Virus record (IMG/VR): IMGVR_UViG_3300042485_000398
Coordinates: 53,296 to 117,295 of that record
DNA: 64,000 nt
DNA from: a virus
Direction: 5' to 3' (one strand)
Below the pieces are notes generated by a model that was not told where the DNA came from, searched no databases, and saw only the letters and a list, made by a program, of their open reading frames with translations. The position numbers were made by a program, and so were the translations under genes. Position 1 is the stretch's first letter. The number at the start of each line of letters is the position of its first letter. Below, in pieces: positions 27,588-36,005 of this stretch.

Positions 27588-29201
27588 TTATTTGCTTGGA
27601 GCCGGGGTTGGAGCCGGTGAAGGAGGATTAGTTGTTGCTGGCGCGGCGGCAGGAGCAGCCGATGCTTCTTCGGCTACAAGTTCTTTCAAATAAGAATCCT
27701 TAGCAATTTCGCAAATCATATTATGTCTCAATTTTGTAATTTGATGATGTATCGCAGTTATCATATAATATCCACTTATCCATATATCTCTAACACTGTC
27801 CTCATCCGTTTCACCATTTCTACCAGACCCCACGGAAGGATAATCAAAATCTACGATTGTACCAACTTCCATGTCTGTTCTACCTGGAATAGTAATTTTC
27901 ATTTTCATAGTAGAAATGTCAGAAAACAGACTGTTTCTTTGCTGAACATATTTCTCAGGATGAAGATTCATCAATTCAGGATCCGAGCTATCTAGAACAC
28001 CAGGATGTATAGACTCAATAAAAACTTTACTGTCGGATGAGCGAATGACTGTAGCCGGAAAAATTGAATTATATTTCTTGCTTTCATCCAGAACTAGACC
28101 CGTTTGACCGGGCGCAGATTTATAACTACCTAAATGAGGATATTTCTGAAACTCAAACCCGTGATCGTATGACGTTGCCACATATTCTTTCTTGACTACA
28201 TCTAATGTGAAAAGAGAGCTTGCAAAATGCCCCAAGTCTTGACCTTTAAGAACATCAACGTTTGATAGAAACTCTAGATTTTCAACGTGAGAATACGCCA
28301 AACGAATTGCATTTTCTCCTAGTTGTTCTGCCTCATATTTCTTACGATACTTCAACTTCGACATAATAAAGCCAACTGACATCTGCGATCTAATTAGATC
28401 GTTTATAGAACACATGTAAAAACCTTTGGTCGTCTCATAAAATAGAAAAGTCGGAGCATCGGTAACATTTGTTCCCAATGCTCGTTTTGATAGATAACCC
28501 ATTATTTGAAATGGTGTCCACATAGGAGGTAATAATGAAACCTTAGAAGTATGTGGAGTATCGCCGATAGTAAAGTCAGATTTGGGAGCAGTTGCCGCTG
28601 TGTTTTTATCGTTCAAGTATCTAGGAATATCCTTGAACGAATCCTCAAAAACTTTGGCTGCTATTTCATCTGTTGTACCTTCATACTTCTGGCACAAATA
28701 TGAAATATTATCTACCATACCTTCCATCGAAATGAAGTGCAGAGAATACAATTGTTCTTTGTCTTCATTCGACAAAAATCTATTCTTGATAGCATATACA
28801 GCAAATGATTTTTGTATTTTATTTGTTGGGTCGTAGGGCGCCTGAGCTAACTGAGGAGTAGAAATATCCAGAGTTAATATTTCGTCGCCTATCAAAGGAA
28901 CCTTTTCTATCAAGTTTTGTGTGTCACGGATAATCACATTTCCATGTAAACAAGGAGAAAACATATCTTCATAGATATTGATTTCGACCACGAAGTCTCT
29001 AATATCAATAATGCCGCCGTTAGTAACTAGCAACACCTCGTTGTAAATAACATCACCCGCTTTTTGTAGAATTGCAGGATTCAGATCAGCAAAGGCCGAC
29101 TCATCGAAGTCTTCTTCATTTGAAAAGAGATCCCCATCGCCTTCATATTCAGGATCTCCCTTGGGCTTAGATGCACCCAAAAAACTAAGAAAGTCTACCA
29201 T
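27588..29201 (-). CDS. Baseplate hub protein, gp27-like
   Basis: The 537-residue protein has the hub pattern: a beta-rich N-terminal region (NEVLLVTNGGIIDIRDFVVE, INIYEDMFSPCLHGNVIIRD), a central LPPMWTPFQIMGYLSKRAL helix-turn typical of gp27-like hubs, and a C-terminal beta domain with FDYPSVGSGRN and GYYMITAIHHQIT. The last 30 residues are a Pro/Ala-rich tail. It lies between gp53 and gp5, consistent with the hub that seats the gp5 spike. T4 gp27 is about 391 residues, so this version is longer. It is probably a virion trimer. Confidence 0.75.
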   Translation of the reverse strand: MVDFLSFLGASKPKGDPEYEGDGDLFSNEEDFDESAFADLNPAILQKAGDVIYNEVLLVTNGGIIDIRDFVVEINIYEDMFSPCLHGNVIIRDTQNLIEKVPLIGDEILTLDISTPQLAQAPYDPTNKIQKSFAVYAIKNRFLSNEDKEQLYSLHFISMEGMVDNISYLCQKYEGTTDEIAAKVFEDSFKDIPRYLNDKNTAATAPKSDFTIGDTPHTSKVSLLPPMWTPFQIMGYLSKRALGTNVTDAPTFLFYETTKGFYMCSINDLIRSQMSVGFIMSKLKYRKKYEAEQLGENAIRLAYSHVENLEFLSNVDVLKGQDLGHFASSLFTLDVVKKEYVATSYDHGFEFQKYPHLGSYKSAPGQTGLVLDESKKYNSIFPATVIRSSDSKVFIESIHPGVLDSSDPELMNLHPEKYVQQRNSLFSDISTMKMKITIPGRTDMEVGTIVDFDYPSVGSGRNGETDEDSVRDIWISGYYMITAIHHQITKLRHNMICEIAKDSYLKELVAEEASAAPAAAPATTNPPSPAPTPAPSK

Positions 29202-29205
29202 TATA

Positions 29206-29700
29206 TTACCTTGAAATCAATGTCTGGAATTTAGTTACGAATGAGTTAAGATACTTAGGTTCTAAAATCTTGACTTCTCTCTTAGCATCATTCAGTATTT
29301 CTTCATATTCGATATTCGTAACTGCGATTTTATTTTCAGTATAACTAGATTGTACCGTGATGCCCTCATCGTTTTCATAGTGATGAACATCGTATAATTC
29401 TTCCAGACCGCCATATTTTAGTTTGCTATATTCAATCAAATCTGCACCCGACTTCGGCCATTCTTCTCTAATGTCAACGATGTTATTTAAAATCATAATA
29501 ACCCAGTGATATGTGGGTGAACCATAATATAAATCGCTGACTTGCTCGACTGTATATCCTTCAGGAATAGTTACGGTCTCTAGTTCCGAATAGTGTGTCG
29601 CAAACGTATTTGTATAAACTCGTCTGAAAATATCTGTGACATACTTGTATTCATTTCCAATTTTAAGTATATCCGATGGAAAGTTGCTAAAATATGACAT
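29206..29700 (-). CDS. 53: Baseplate wedge protein gp53
   Basis: The 164-residue protein matches gp53: an N-terminal YFSNFPSDILKIGNEYKYVT segment, then IPEGYTVEQVSDLYYGSPTY and HWVIMILNNIVDIREEWPKS, the conserved LysM-like part of gp53. T4 gp53 has about 196 residues. It finishes the wedge by joining gp25 and gp6. It is two bases from the gp48-like stop and five bases from the hub gene, so all are read from the divergent late promoter at 30.94 kb. Confidence 0.88.
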   Translation of the reverse strand: MSYFSNFPSDILKIGNEYKYVTDIFRRVYTNTFATHYSELETVTIPEGYTVEQVSDLYYGSPTYHWVIMILNNIVDIREEWPKSGADLIEYSKLKYGGLEELYDVHHYENDEGITVQSSYTENKIAVTNIEYEEILNDAKREVKILEPKYLNSFVTKFQTLISR

Positions 29701-29702
29701 AA

Positions 29703-30902
29703 TTAATATCCCAGCTTTGAGCGTTTGTTTGTAAGAGTTTCGAGTTCGGTAAATTCGAGTCTAATGGTGGCTTCTGTTGGCATACCGTTAGTTCCTTGAA
29801 AAGTGGTGAACCCATCTGCGCCATAATCGATATTCATTCCTGTGAGGGCACAATTTGATATTCTTCTGACCCAGGTGTTTTCTGCGCCAGACTTATGATA
29901 GATTACAATTAAAAACTCTGACGGATAAATTAAAAATACGCCAGCATTACTAGGTTCTGGATGCATATGTTCAAGAAATGTCCCAATAATACCACCGACG
30001 CCACCCCTGGCCTCCGATTTACCAAAAACTGTTAAACCTTCTTCATATGTTCTGGGTGCAAATTTATATTCAAAACCAAATTTTCTGAATCCCATATTTT
30101 TAAACAACTGCTCTTTATACGGGTTCTCTACTGTTTTTGATGTAGCTTCTTTTAAGTTTGTAACCTGATTTCCGCCAATTGCACCTGCAAGACTTGCTAA
30201 TTTTCTGGCTGCTAATGCACCAACATCGGTACCGACATCTCCTAGTGAGGCTTCTCCACTAAAGTTACCCGTTGCCGCGGCGCCGACAAAACCTCCTATA
30301 TCAGCAACATCATAGTTTGCCGAATAACCGTAGCTAAGTTTATCTTGAATGCCTAAAACGATTGCTTTAGATCCCATAATCAATCTTCTTGCGCCTATAC
30401 CATTAAGAGCCGCACCAGCTGCCACCCCGGCAGCTATACCCAGTGCTGCCACCGTGCCGGCTGTTCCAGCCGCACCAGATTTAAAGAAGTTTGATAACCC
30501 ACCTTTAGCGCCCATAATACTCTTCAATCCTGCAAGACCAGCAGTACCTAATGTTTCGGCAGCAAGTTTTCCACCTAGTGCGGCACCAGCGGCTGTTGCA
30601 TGTTCTGCATCGACTCTTTGTTGGCCTGAAGTTTCAAAAATAGTAGCTCTACCAGAGTCCCTCAATGCATTTGCTGCGGTGGTACCTTCTCTAACAAGAG
30701 GATAAAAAGCTATCCAATGTGTGTGTTCACTTTGGTCGTTAACAGTAGCTAAACTTTCCGGATATGTAAATGTCTTGGACGCTTTACTTCTTCCACTGAA
30801 TGGATTGACCATACCCGAAGTGTCTCTATTAAATCTTCCTTCAGGAGAAGGAGAAGAAGCGGACTGCTTTGGGCTTGCCGGCTCTCTTTTTTGTTCTGCC
30901 AT
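29703..30902 (-). CDS. 48: Baseplate tail-tube cap, gp48-like
   Basis: The 399-residue protein has a polar N-terminus, an Ala/Gly-rich central region of small helices (about residues 100-170), and a C-terminal domain, PYKEQLFKNMGFRKFGFEYK, then EHMHPEPSNAGVFLIYPSEF and NCALTGMNIDYGADGFTTFQ, that follows the tail-tube-like fold of gp48/gp54. Length is near T4 gp48 (about 364). It caps the hub and starts the tube. It is the first gene of the minus-strand structural operon, 34 bases after an exact late promoter. Confidence 0.75.
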   Translation of the reverse strand: MAEQKREPASPKQSASSPSPEGRFNRDTSGMVNPFSGRSKASKTFTYPESLATVNDQSEHTHWIAFYPLVREGTTAANALRDSGRATIFETSGQQRVDAEHATAAGAALGGKLAAETLGTAGLAGLKSIMGAKGGLSNFFKSGAAGTAGTVAALGIAAGVAAGAALNGIGARRLIMGSKAIVLGIQDKLSYGYSANYDVADIGGFVGAAATGNFSGEASLGDVGTDVGALAARKLASLAGAIGGNQVTNLKEATSKTVENPYKEQLFKNMGFRKFGFEYKFAPRTYEEGLTVFGKSEARGGVGGIIGTFLEHMHPEPSNAGVFLIYPSEFLIVIYHKSGAENTWVRRISNCALTGMNIDYGADGFTTFQGTNGMPTEATIRLEFTELETLTNKRSKLGY

Positions 30903-30936
30903 TTCTAATAAATATCCTATTGAGCTTGGTTTGGAC

Positions 30937-30944
30937 TATTTATA
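30937..30944 (-). promoter_or_regulatory. T4-type late promoter TATAAATA, divergent to gp4
   Basis: The minus strand reads TATAAATA 34 bases ahead of the gp48-like start. On the plus strand a one-mismatch version (AATAAATA, 30907-30914) could serve gp4, so the 60-base gap probably holds divergent late promoters. Confidence 0.65.
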
Positions 30945-30964
30945 TGACATACACAAAGGAGACT

Positions 30965-31399
30965 ATGAAAGGTCTCTACAAAATACAAAATCCTAAGAAG
31001 TATATTGGTGATCCTGGTAGAATTATATATCGTTCTAGCTGGGAGCTAAAGTTTATGAAATGGTGCGATAGTAATCCAAGTGTATTAGAATGGGGTTCAG
31101 AAGAACTGGCTATTCCTTATATTTCACCCAAAGATAATAGAGTCCACCGATACTTTGTAGATTTTTATATGAAAGTCCAAGAGAGTAGCGGTAAAGTAAA
31201 AAAATACTTAATTGAAATAAAGCCTGCTAAATTTGTTCAGCAGCCGAAAATTCCTGCGAGAAAGACTAAACAATTTCTAAATGAAGTTATGACTTGGGGT
31301 GTAAATCAAGCCAAGTGGAAGTATGCAACTGAATTTTGCGAAGATAATGGTTGGGAATTTATGATATTAACTGAAAAAGAACTTGGAATTAAAGCATAA
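30965..31399 (+). CDS. 4: Head completion protein gp4
   Basis: The 144-residue protein starts MKGLYKIQNPKKYIGDPGRI and contains IIYRSSWELKFMKWCDSN, EWGSEELAIPYISPKDNRVH and RYFVDFY...KYLIEIKP, the conserved core of gp4 (gp50/gp65), which has an endonuclease-like fold and completes DNA-filled heads before tail joining. The D (VDFY) and the E/K pair (IEIKP) are the restriction-enzyme-like active-site residues. I chose the ATG at 30965 because it follows AAAGGAG; longer versions lack a ribosome binding site and run through the divergent promoter. Confidence 0.88.
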   Translation: MKGLYKIQNPKKYIGDPGRIIYRSSWELKFMKWCDSNPSVLEWGSEELAIPYISPKDNRVHRYFVDFYMKVQESSGKVKKYLIEIKPAKFVQQPKIPARKTKQFLNEVMTWGVNQAKWKYATEFCEDNGWEFMILTEKELGIKA

Positions 31400-31423
31400 A
31401 TATACACTAAGGAGATTTATACC

Positions 31424-31546
31424 ATGGCTAAAGCAACAGGAAATACAAAGACAGTATTCGCACCTCGCCGCAAGGGAGTCAAACTAAGCACGATGAACAA
31501 GCATAAGCGCCGCAATTTTAAGAAGTATAGAGGTCAGGGCCGTTAA
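31424..31546 (+). CDS. Small basic protein (40 residues)
   Basis: The ORF begins MAKATGNTKTVFAPRRKGVK and ends KKYRGQGR. A strong AAGGAG ribosome binding site lies 11 bases before the ATG and the stop overlaps the next start (TAATG). The protein is very basic, with a MNKHKRRNFKKYRGQ core resembling short RNA-binding tails. I do not recognise a named family, but tight coupling and the ribosome binding site argue that it is a real gene. A one-mismatch late element (CATAAATA) lies just upstream, at 31395-31402. Confidence 0.6.
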   Translation: MAKATGNTKTVFAPRRKGVKLSTMNKHKRRNFKKYRGQGR

Positions 31547-32124
31547 TGCCATCAAATAACGCCTTTCAGAAACTTCGTGCGCAAGTAGGAGATGGACAGA
31601 AGTCCATTGACTGGTATATGCGCAACGTTAAGAGCCTCGTGGGCGCAAGAGTTTCTGGAAACACAGTGATGCAATCTGATATCGGCAGTCTTACCAGCAA
31701 GGTAGAGATTGGTGCGATGTATATGTATTTCTATGACCCGAAGTTTAAAAACGAACTACCGTTTTACGATACTTTTCCTTTAGTATTGCCGTTCGGTCCA
31801 GCTAAAGGAGGTTTCTATGGTATTAACGTTCACTATTTGCCTTACCTGTTAAGAGCAAAAGTTTTGGGTGAATTGATGAACTTTGCGGATTCCAAGACGC
31901 TTACACCAACCAGCAAAATGCGCTTGTCATATAATCTTTTAAATAGTCTACAAACAGCCGCGGAAATTAAACCTTGCATCAAACATTATTTGACTACACA
32001 TGTAAGGTCACAATTCATGAAAATTAATCCTGTTGATTGGAAAGCAGCGATATTCTTACCAGTTGAAGCGTTTGTTGGTGCAACTAAAGAATCAGTTTTC
32101 AGAGACACTAGGAGCAAGATTTAA
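31546..32124 (+). CDS. Conserved T4-like virion assembly protein, unassigned
   Basis: The 192-residue protein contains LPFYDTFPLVLPFGPAKGGF followed by YGINVHYLPYLLRAKVLGEL, a pattern I associate with a conserved assembly protein of T4-like marine phages. I cannot fix its T4 name. A baseplate hub, neck or DNA-end role is possible. It is coupled on both sides by TAATG overlaps, to the small basic gene upstream and to the tail-tube-like gene downstream, which favours a tail-assembly role. Confidence 0.6.
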   Translation: MPSNNAFQKLRAQVGDGQKSIDWYMRNVKSLVGARVSGNTVMQSDIGSLTSKVEIGAMYMYFYDPKFKNELPFYDTFPLVLPFGPAKGGFYGINVHYLPYLLRAKVLGELMNFADSKTLTPTSKMRLSYNLLNSLQTAAEIKPCIKHYLTTHVRSQFMKINPVDWKAAIFLPVEAFVGATKESVFRDTRSKI

Positions 32125-32720
32125 TGGAACAAGCATATAATAGCTTGGCAAATTTCCGCGCGGAGACGAGAAAAAGAGATTTTGCTCGTTCACATAGATT
32201 TGAAGTGCAAATAATTCCACCAGCAGAGTTGATGGGCGACGACGGTAAAAGAGTGCCAGGCGGACAAAGAATGGCCACACACTTAACATCTGCCGGTCGT
32301 TCAGCCAATCATCTGTCTCTATTTGTAGAAGATGCTATGATTCCAGGAATACTCCTTGGAACTAGACCAGTTAGAATCAACAATTTAAATGAACAACGTG
32401 CCAGCGCAATTGATTTTGGTGGAGACTCAATTACCTTTACGTTTTTAGTTGATGCGACATGGGCAGCAAAAGACTTTTTCGGAGATTGGATGCGCGGAAT
32501 TATCAATAAGAGAACCCGTGAAATTGCTTTCCCGAACAAATATTATGGCGGCATGATAGTAACTGCCTTGAATAATAAAGATGAAGTCGTTGCCAAATGG
32601 GAAATAGAAGATGTATTTCCAAGATCGATTGCACCCATTCAAATGTCTAATAGTAACACACAGCCTATTAGATTACCAGTGACATTTACATATAAAAGAT
32701 GGTTTGTAATACCAGTTTAA
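32124..32720 (+). CDS. Tail-tube family protein (gp19/gp54-like)
   Basis: This 198-residue protein shows the gp19/gp54 tube fold: FARSHRFEVQIIPPAELM, then SLFVEDAMIPGILLGTRPVR with the hydrophobic hairpin, DFGGDSITFTFLVDAT and a C-terminal PIRLPVTFTYKRWFV strand. T4 gp19 has 163 residues and gp54 about 320. Position beside hub genes (gp26, gp51, tape measure) makes gp54, the tube initiator, as likely as the major tube protein. It is coupled to the preceding gene by TAATG. Confidence 0.75.
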   Translation: MEQAYNSLANFRAETRKRDFARSHRFEVQIIPPAELMGDDGKRVPGGQRMATHLTSAGRSANHLSLFVEDAMIPGILLGTRPVRINNLNEQRASAIDFGGDSITFTFLVDATWAAKDFFGDWMRGIINKRTREIAFPNKYYGGMIVTALNNKDEVVAKWEIEDVFPRSIAPIQMSNSNTQPIRLPVTFTYKRWFVIPV

Positions 32721-32738
32721 TTAATGAAGGACTAAATT

Positions 32739-33425
32739 ATGCCGTTGCCAACTATGACTACTCCGACTTTCAGAGTAAAGTTGCATTCTTTATCAAATGA
32801 AATTGAGTTTCGCCCCTTTCTCGTAAAAGAGGAAAAGATACTTATCTTGGCTCAAGAATCCAACGAGCCAAAAGAGATGATAAAGGCTATGCAAGATATT
32901 GTTACATCTTGCTCTAATGGAAATGTGCAGGGCAGAGACTTGCCGTTTTTTGATCTACAGTATGCATTTATTCAATTACGCTCCCAGTCTATTGGCAGTG
33001 TCACTGATTTCGTTTTGATTTGCGGTGAATGTGGACACAAGACTGAGACTACATTAGATTTGAATTCGTTGACAATCGATTTTCCCGAAAATCATACGAA
33101 TAAGATAATGCTTTCAGATGCCGTTGGCGTGATTATGAAATATCCAAAGGCAGAAATTTTAGTCGATGATGAAACTCCAGCATTCAATCTTGTCGTAGCG
33201 TGTATAGATAAAATCTTCGACCAAGACGAAATCTACAACGCAGAGGATGAAGGTCCAGAAGAAGTAGAAAAGTTTATTAACAGTCTTTCGACACAGCAGT
33301 TTGAAAAGATAGTAGAATTTTTCCAGACTTCACCAAGACTTGAAAAGACAATTGATTATACATGTGTTAAATGTGAAACAGAAAATACGGTATTAATAGA
33401 CGGTGTAGAAAATTTTTTCGAATAA
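32739..33425 (+). CDS. 26: Baseplate hub assembly protein gp26-like with two CxxC motifs
   Basis: The 228-residue protein has the N-terminal block FRVKLHSLSNEIEFRPFLVK, EEKILILAQESNE and DLPFFDLQYAFIQLRSQSIG, typical of the T4 gp26/gp51 base plate family. Two CxxC pairs, Cys95/Cys98 (CGEC) and Cys209/Cys212 (CVKC), could bind one zinc ion. gp26 acts in central hub assembly in the cytoplasm. It lies just before a gp51-like small gene and the probable tape measure. Confidence 0.75.
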   Translation: MPLPTMTTPTFRVKLHSLSNEIEFRPFLVKEEKILILAQESNEPKEMIKAMQDIVTSCSNGNVQGRDLPFFDLQYAFIQLRSQSIGSVTDFVLICGECGHKTETTLDLNSLTIDFPENHTNKIMLSDAVGVIMKYPKAEILVDDETPAFNLVVACIDKIFDQDEIYNAEDEGPEEVEKFINSLSTQQFEKIVEFFQTSPRLEKTIDYTCVKCETENTVLIDGVENFFE

Positions 33426-33445
33426 CCCTTTCTCATGATAATTTG

Positions 33446-33601
33446 ATGAATCATTATAAGACAAACTTTATTTTAATGCAAGAACACAAATACAGTCTGT
33501 CAGAACTTGAAAATATGATGCCATGGGAAAGGGAAGTTTACATTGGATTGTTGATGACCCACTTGAAGAAAAAAGCAGAACAGAACCAACAGGATTATTA
33601 A
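33446..33601 (+). CDS. Small hub assembly protein, gp51-like
   Basis: The 51-residue ORF encodes MNHYKTNFILMQEHKYSLSE and continues LENMMPWEREVYIGLLMTHL before a Lys/Gln-rich end. The LxxMMPWEREVYxxLL core is the pattern of the short proteins that follow gp26 in marine T4-like phages and match the C-terminal part of gp51, a catalyst of hub assembly. The stop is three bases before the next start. A start at a later Met (residue 11) is possible. No strong ribosome binding site is visible. Confidence 0.65.
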   Translation: MNHYKTNFILMQEHKYSLSELENMMPWEREVYIGLLMTHLKKKAEQNQQDY

Positions 33602-33604
33602 GAA

Positions 33605-35974
33605 ATGGCCAGTAACTTACAAGGACTATCAGATAGACTACAGACTGCCCCTAATAATGGGCCAGATCCTGTTGTCGACCGTCTGGATGAGGTTATAGGT
33701 CAAGCAAAAGACATCAAAAAATTATTGAGTTCGTCTGGTTCTGGCGTGGGGAAAGAAACTCAATTAGAAAAAATTAAGGAAACTACGAATCCTTTTTCAG
33801 TGACTACTGTGGATGGCGAAAAAGCTGCTAAGATTTTATCCGCTGCCACAGAAAACATAAGCAAAGACTTAGAACAGTATACCGACGAAGAACGTAAAAT
33901 GCTGACCGAACTTGTCAAAGAAATTGGTAAGTTGACAGAAAAGAATCTAGAAGGATTCAATAAAGGTATCAAAGAGGTGCTTGCTCTTGCTAAAAAGGGA
34001 CAAGCCGTTGCACAGGCTTCAGGTAATACAGACGCCGCAACTAGATTTGCGAATGCCGGAAAGGCAGCTAAAGAGCAATATTTTCAAGCAAATGATATGG
34101 GTCTTAAAGGAAAAGAAGACACATTTAGAAATCGCTTGAAGCGTGCCGTTAGTGGCAAAGACACGACAACGGGTACTGCAATTCCAAAAGGATTTGTAAA
34201 AACTCAGCTTGAAGGTGCAAAAAGAGTCTTCACCGGAAAGCCCGGTGATATGAGATATGACCTGTTCACTTCTGATAAAAAGAAAAGAGCCGAAGCCAGA
34301 GATAGTATGGGATTGGCCCAAGAAGCGGAAAAATTAACTGATCTGACTACAGAACAGAAGAAACTACTGGCCGATAGAGGAATAGCGCCTGCTTCTGAAA
34401 AAGATATATCATATCGTAGAGAGGGGAAACCAGTATCAAAAGATACTATTAATGCCGAACTTCAAAAAGATTACGATGAGAAAAAGGGTGCATCGGTTAT
34501 TCTACCAGATAAACCAACTACAGGAGCAGTAGCGGCTGGCATCGAATCTAATGTAGCACAACCTACAAGCGAACTACAAGAAGATGCGGCTGGAATGTCA
34601 GAGAGCCCGGTTGTAGATGCTATCCAAGAAAATACGAAAAAGCTAGACGAAATATCTGATACATTCAAAGAAGCAAATGAATTATTCTCTGCAATAAAAG
34701 ATACGATAGAAAAGATTGCTCAATCGATTGAGAATTCTGGTGGCTCAGATGGACCAGGTGGCGGTGGACCCGTAATCGATATCGATTTACCTAGCCGTAG
34801 AAATCGCGGCGGAAATATTCCTAATGCTCCAGATGGTAGCAAGAAGTCTAGATCAGAAAGAGCTAGAAGTCAACCGAGAGATGCCAAGGGTAGATTTGTT
34901 AGAAAAACACCAGCAGTTTCTCCCGGTAGAACGCCTGGTAGGGGCAGAGGTATGCTTGGTGCATTAGCATTAGGCGCTGGTGCTCTCGGCGCGGGGGCAT
35001 TGTTTGCGGGTAACGATAATGATGGCGGTGAAAACTTAGCCGGAAATAATGCCACAAATATTGCTGCCAACACTGCAATGGTGGCAGCCGATCTTGCTCC
35101 TATGTCCGGAGATACAGCAAAGCCTGTTACTAAAGCGGGTGAAAAGGCTGCTACTAAAGCGGGTGAAAAGGCTGCTACTAAAGCGGGAGAAAAGACTGCT
35201 ACTAAAGCGGGTGAAAAGGCTGCTACTAAAGCTGGTCAAAAGGGTGCAGTTAAAGCCGGAGAAAAAGTTGCGTCTAAGGGTGTAGCTAAAGTTGGCGCGA
35301 AAGCAGTTGGCAAATCGCTATTGAAGAAAATCCCAGGTGTTGGTCTTGTTGCTGGTGGTGTATTTGCTGCCCAACGAGCTATGGCTGGTGACTGGACAGG
35401 CGCAGGCCTAGAATTAGCATCGGGTGCAGCGGGAACTATTCCTGGTGTTGGAACAGCCGCTTCTGTCGGCTTAGATGCTGCACTGGCTGCTAGAGATATG
35501 GGCGCCTTGGGTGGCACACCAGAAACACGTGCCGCAGAAGCCGCACAAAGTGGCCAAGCACCAAAGGCGGCAACACAACCAAAACAAACAGCTAAAGTCC
35601 AGGGTAAGCCAGGCGGCGGCATATTCAGCAAAGCAGCTGGATTTATGAAAAGAAATCCACTAATGACTGCGGTTGGTTTAGGTGGAGTCGGCCTTGCCGC
35701 TGTTGGTGCAAAGAAGGCTTACGATTACATGAGCGGTGGCGGAGAAGAAGCTAAAGTCCAGTCAGGACAAAATCCTGATAGCGGCATCTTAGAAAAGGGG
35801 TCGGAACAGGCTAAAGACCAAATGAAAGTCAATGTTCCGCCTCCAACAATCATCAATCAAGGTGGTGGCGGGGGCGGCGCATCGCAAAGCTCCCCGGTAC
35901 CAAATACTAAAACTTATGTTAGAGATGATGAGAGCAGTTGGATGAGATTTGCTCTAAAACGAGCAATGGCATAA
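33605..35974 (+). CDS. Probable tail tape measure / hub protein (gp29-like)
   Basis: The 789-residue protein follows the gp26- and gp51-like genes, the place where T4-like phages keep the tape measure or hub tail-length gene. Residues 1-130 are coiled-coil-like, 370-380 and 385-440 are Gly/Pro/Arg-rich linkers, and hydrophobic Gly/Ala stretches occur near 455-470, 575-640 and 680-705. A TKAGEKAA repeat occupies about residues 508-555. No enzyme motif is seen. Hydrophobic helices and repeats fit a tape measure, but homology is not certain. A strong hairpin terminator follows two bases after the stop. Confidence 0.55.
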   Translation: MASNLQGLSDRLQTAPNNGPDPVVDRLDEVIGQAKDIKKLLSSSGSGVGKETQLEKIKETTNPFSVTTVDGEKAAKILSAATENISKDLEQYTDEERKMLTELVKEIGKLTEKNLEGFNKGIKEVLALAKKGQAVAQASGNTDAATRFANAGKAAKEQYFQANDMGLKGKEDTFRNRLKRAVSGKDTTTGTAIPKGFVKTQLEGAKRVFTGKPGDMRYDLFTSDKKKRAEARDSMGLAQEAEKLTDLTTEQKKLLADRGIAPASEKDISYRREGKPVSKDTINAELQKDYDEKKGASVILPDKPTTGAVAAGIESNVAQPTSELQEDAAGMSESPVVDAIQENTKKLDEISDTFKEANELFSAIKDTIEKIAQSIENSGGSDGPGGGGPVIDIDLPSRRNRGGNIPNAPDGSKKSRSERARSQPRDAKGRFVRKTPAVSPGRTPGRGRGMLGALALGAGALGAGALFAGNDNDGGENLAGNNATNIAANTAMVAADLAPMSGDTAKPVTKAGEKAATKAGEKAATKAGEKTATKAGEKAATKAGQKGAVKAGEKVASKGVAKVGAKAVGKSLLKKIPGVGLVAGGVFAAQRAMAGDWTGAGLELASGAAGTIPGVGTAASVGLDAALAARDMGALGGTPETRAAEAAQSGQAPKAATQPKQTAKVQGKPGGGIFSKAAGFMKRNPLMTAVGLGGVGLAAVGAKKAYDYMSGGGEEAKVQSGQNPDSGILEKGSEQAKDQMKVNVPPPTIINQGGGGGGASQSSPVPNTKTYVRDDESSWMRFALKRAMA
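35127..35270 (+). repeat. Tandem coding repeat (TKAGEKAA)
   Basis: Five to six copies of a 24-base unit that reads ACTAAAGCGGGTGAAAAGGC or close to it occur in tandem in the tape measure gene. The first three are nearly identical at DNA level, so they arose recently or are kept alike by slippage. They encode Thr-Lys-Ala-Gly-Glu-Lys-Ala-Ala. Confidence 0.9.
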
Positions 35975-35975
35975 A

Positions 35976-36003
35976 AAAGGGGCGCTTAGAGCGCCCCTTT
36001 CTC
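35976..36003. terminator. Bidirectional hairpin terminator
   Basis: A perfect seven-pair GC stem (GGGGCGC, loop TTAGA, GCGCCCC), extended by A:T pairs, is followed by a T-rich run on the plus strand and, on the minus strand, by TTTTTTATGCC. It lies between the tape measure gene and gp32, which converge, and should end transcription from both sides. Confidence 0.92.
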
Positions 36004-36005
36004 TT

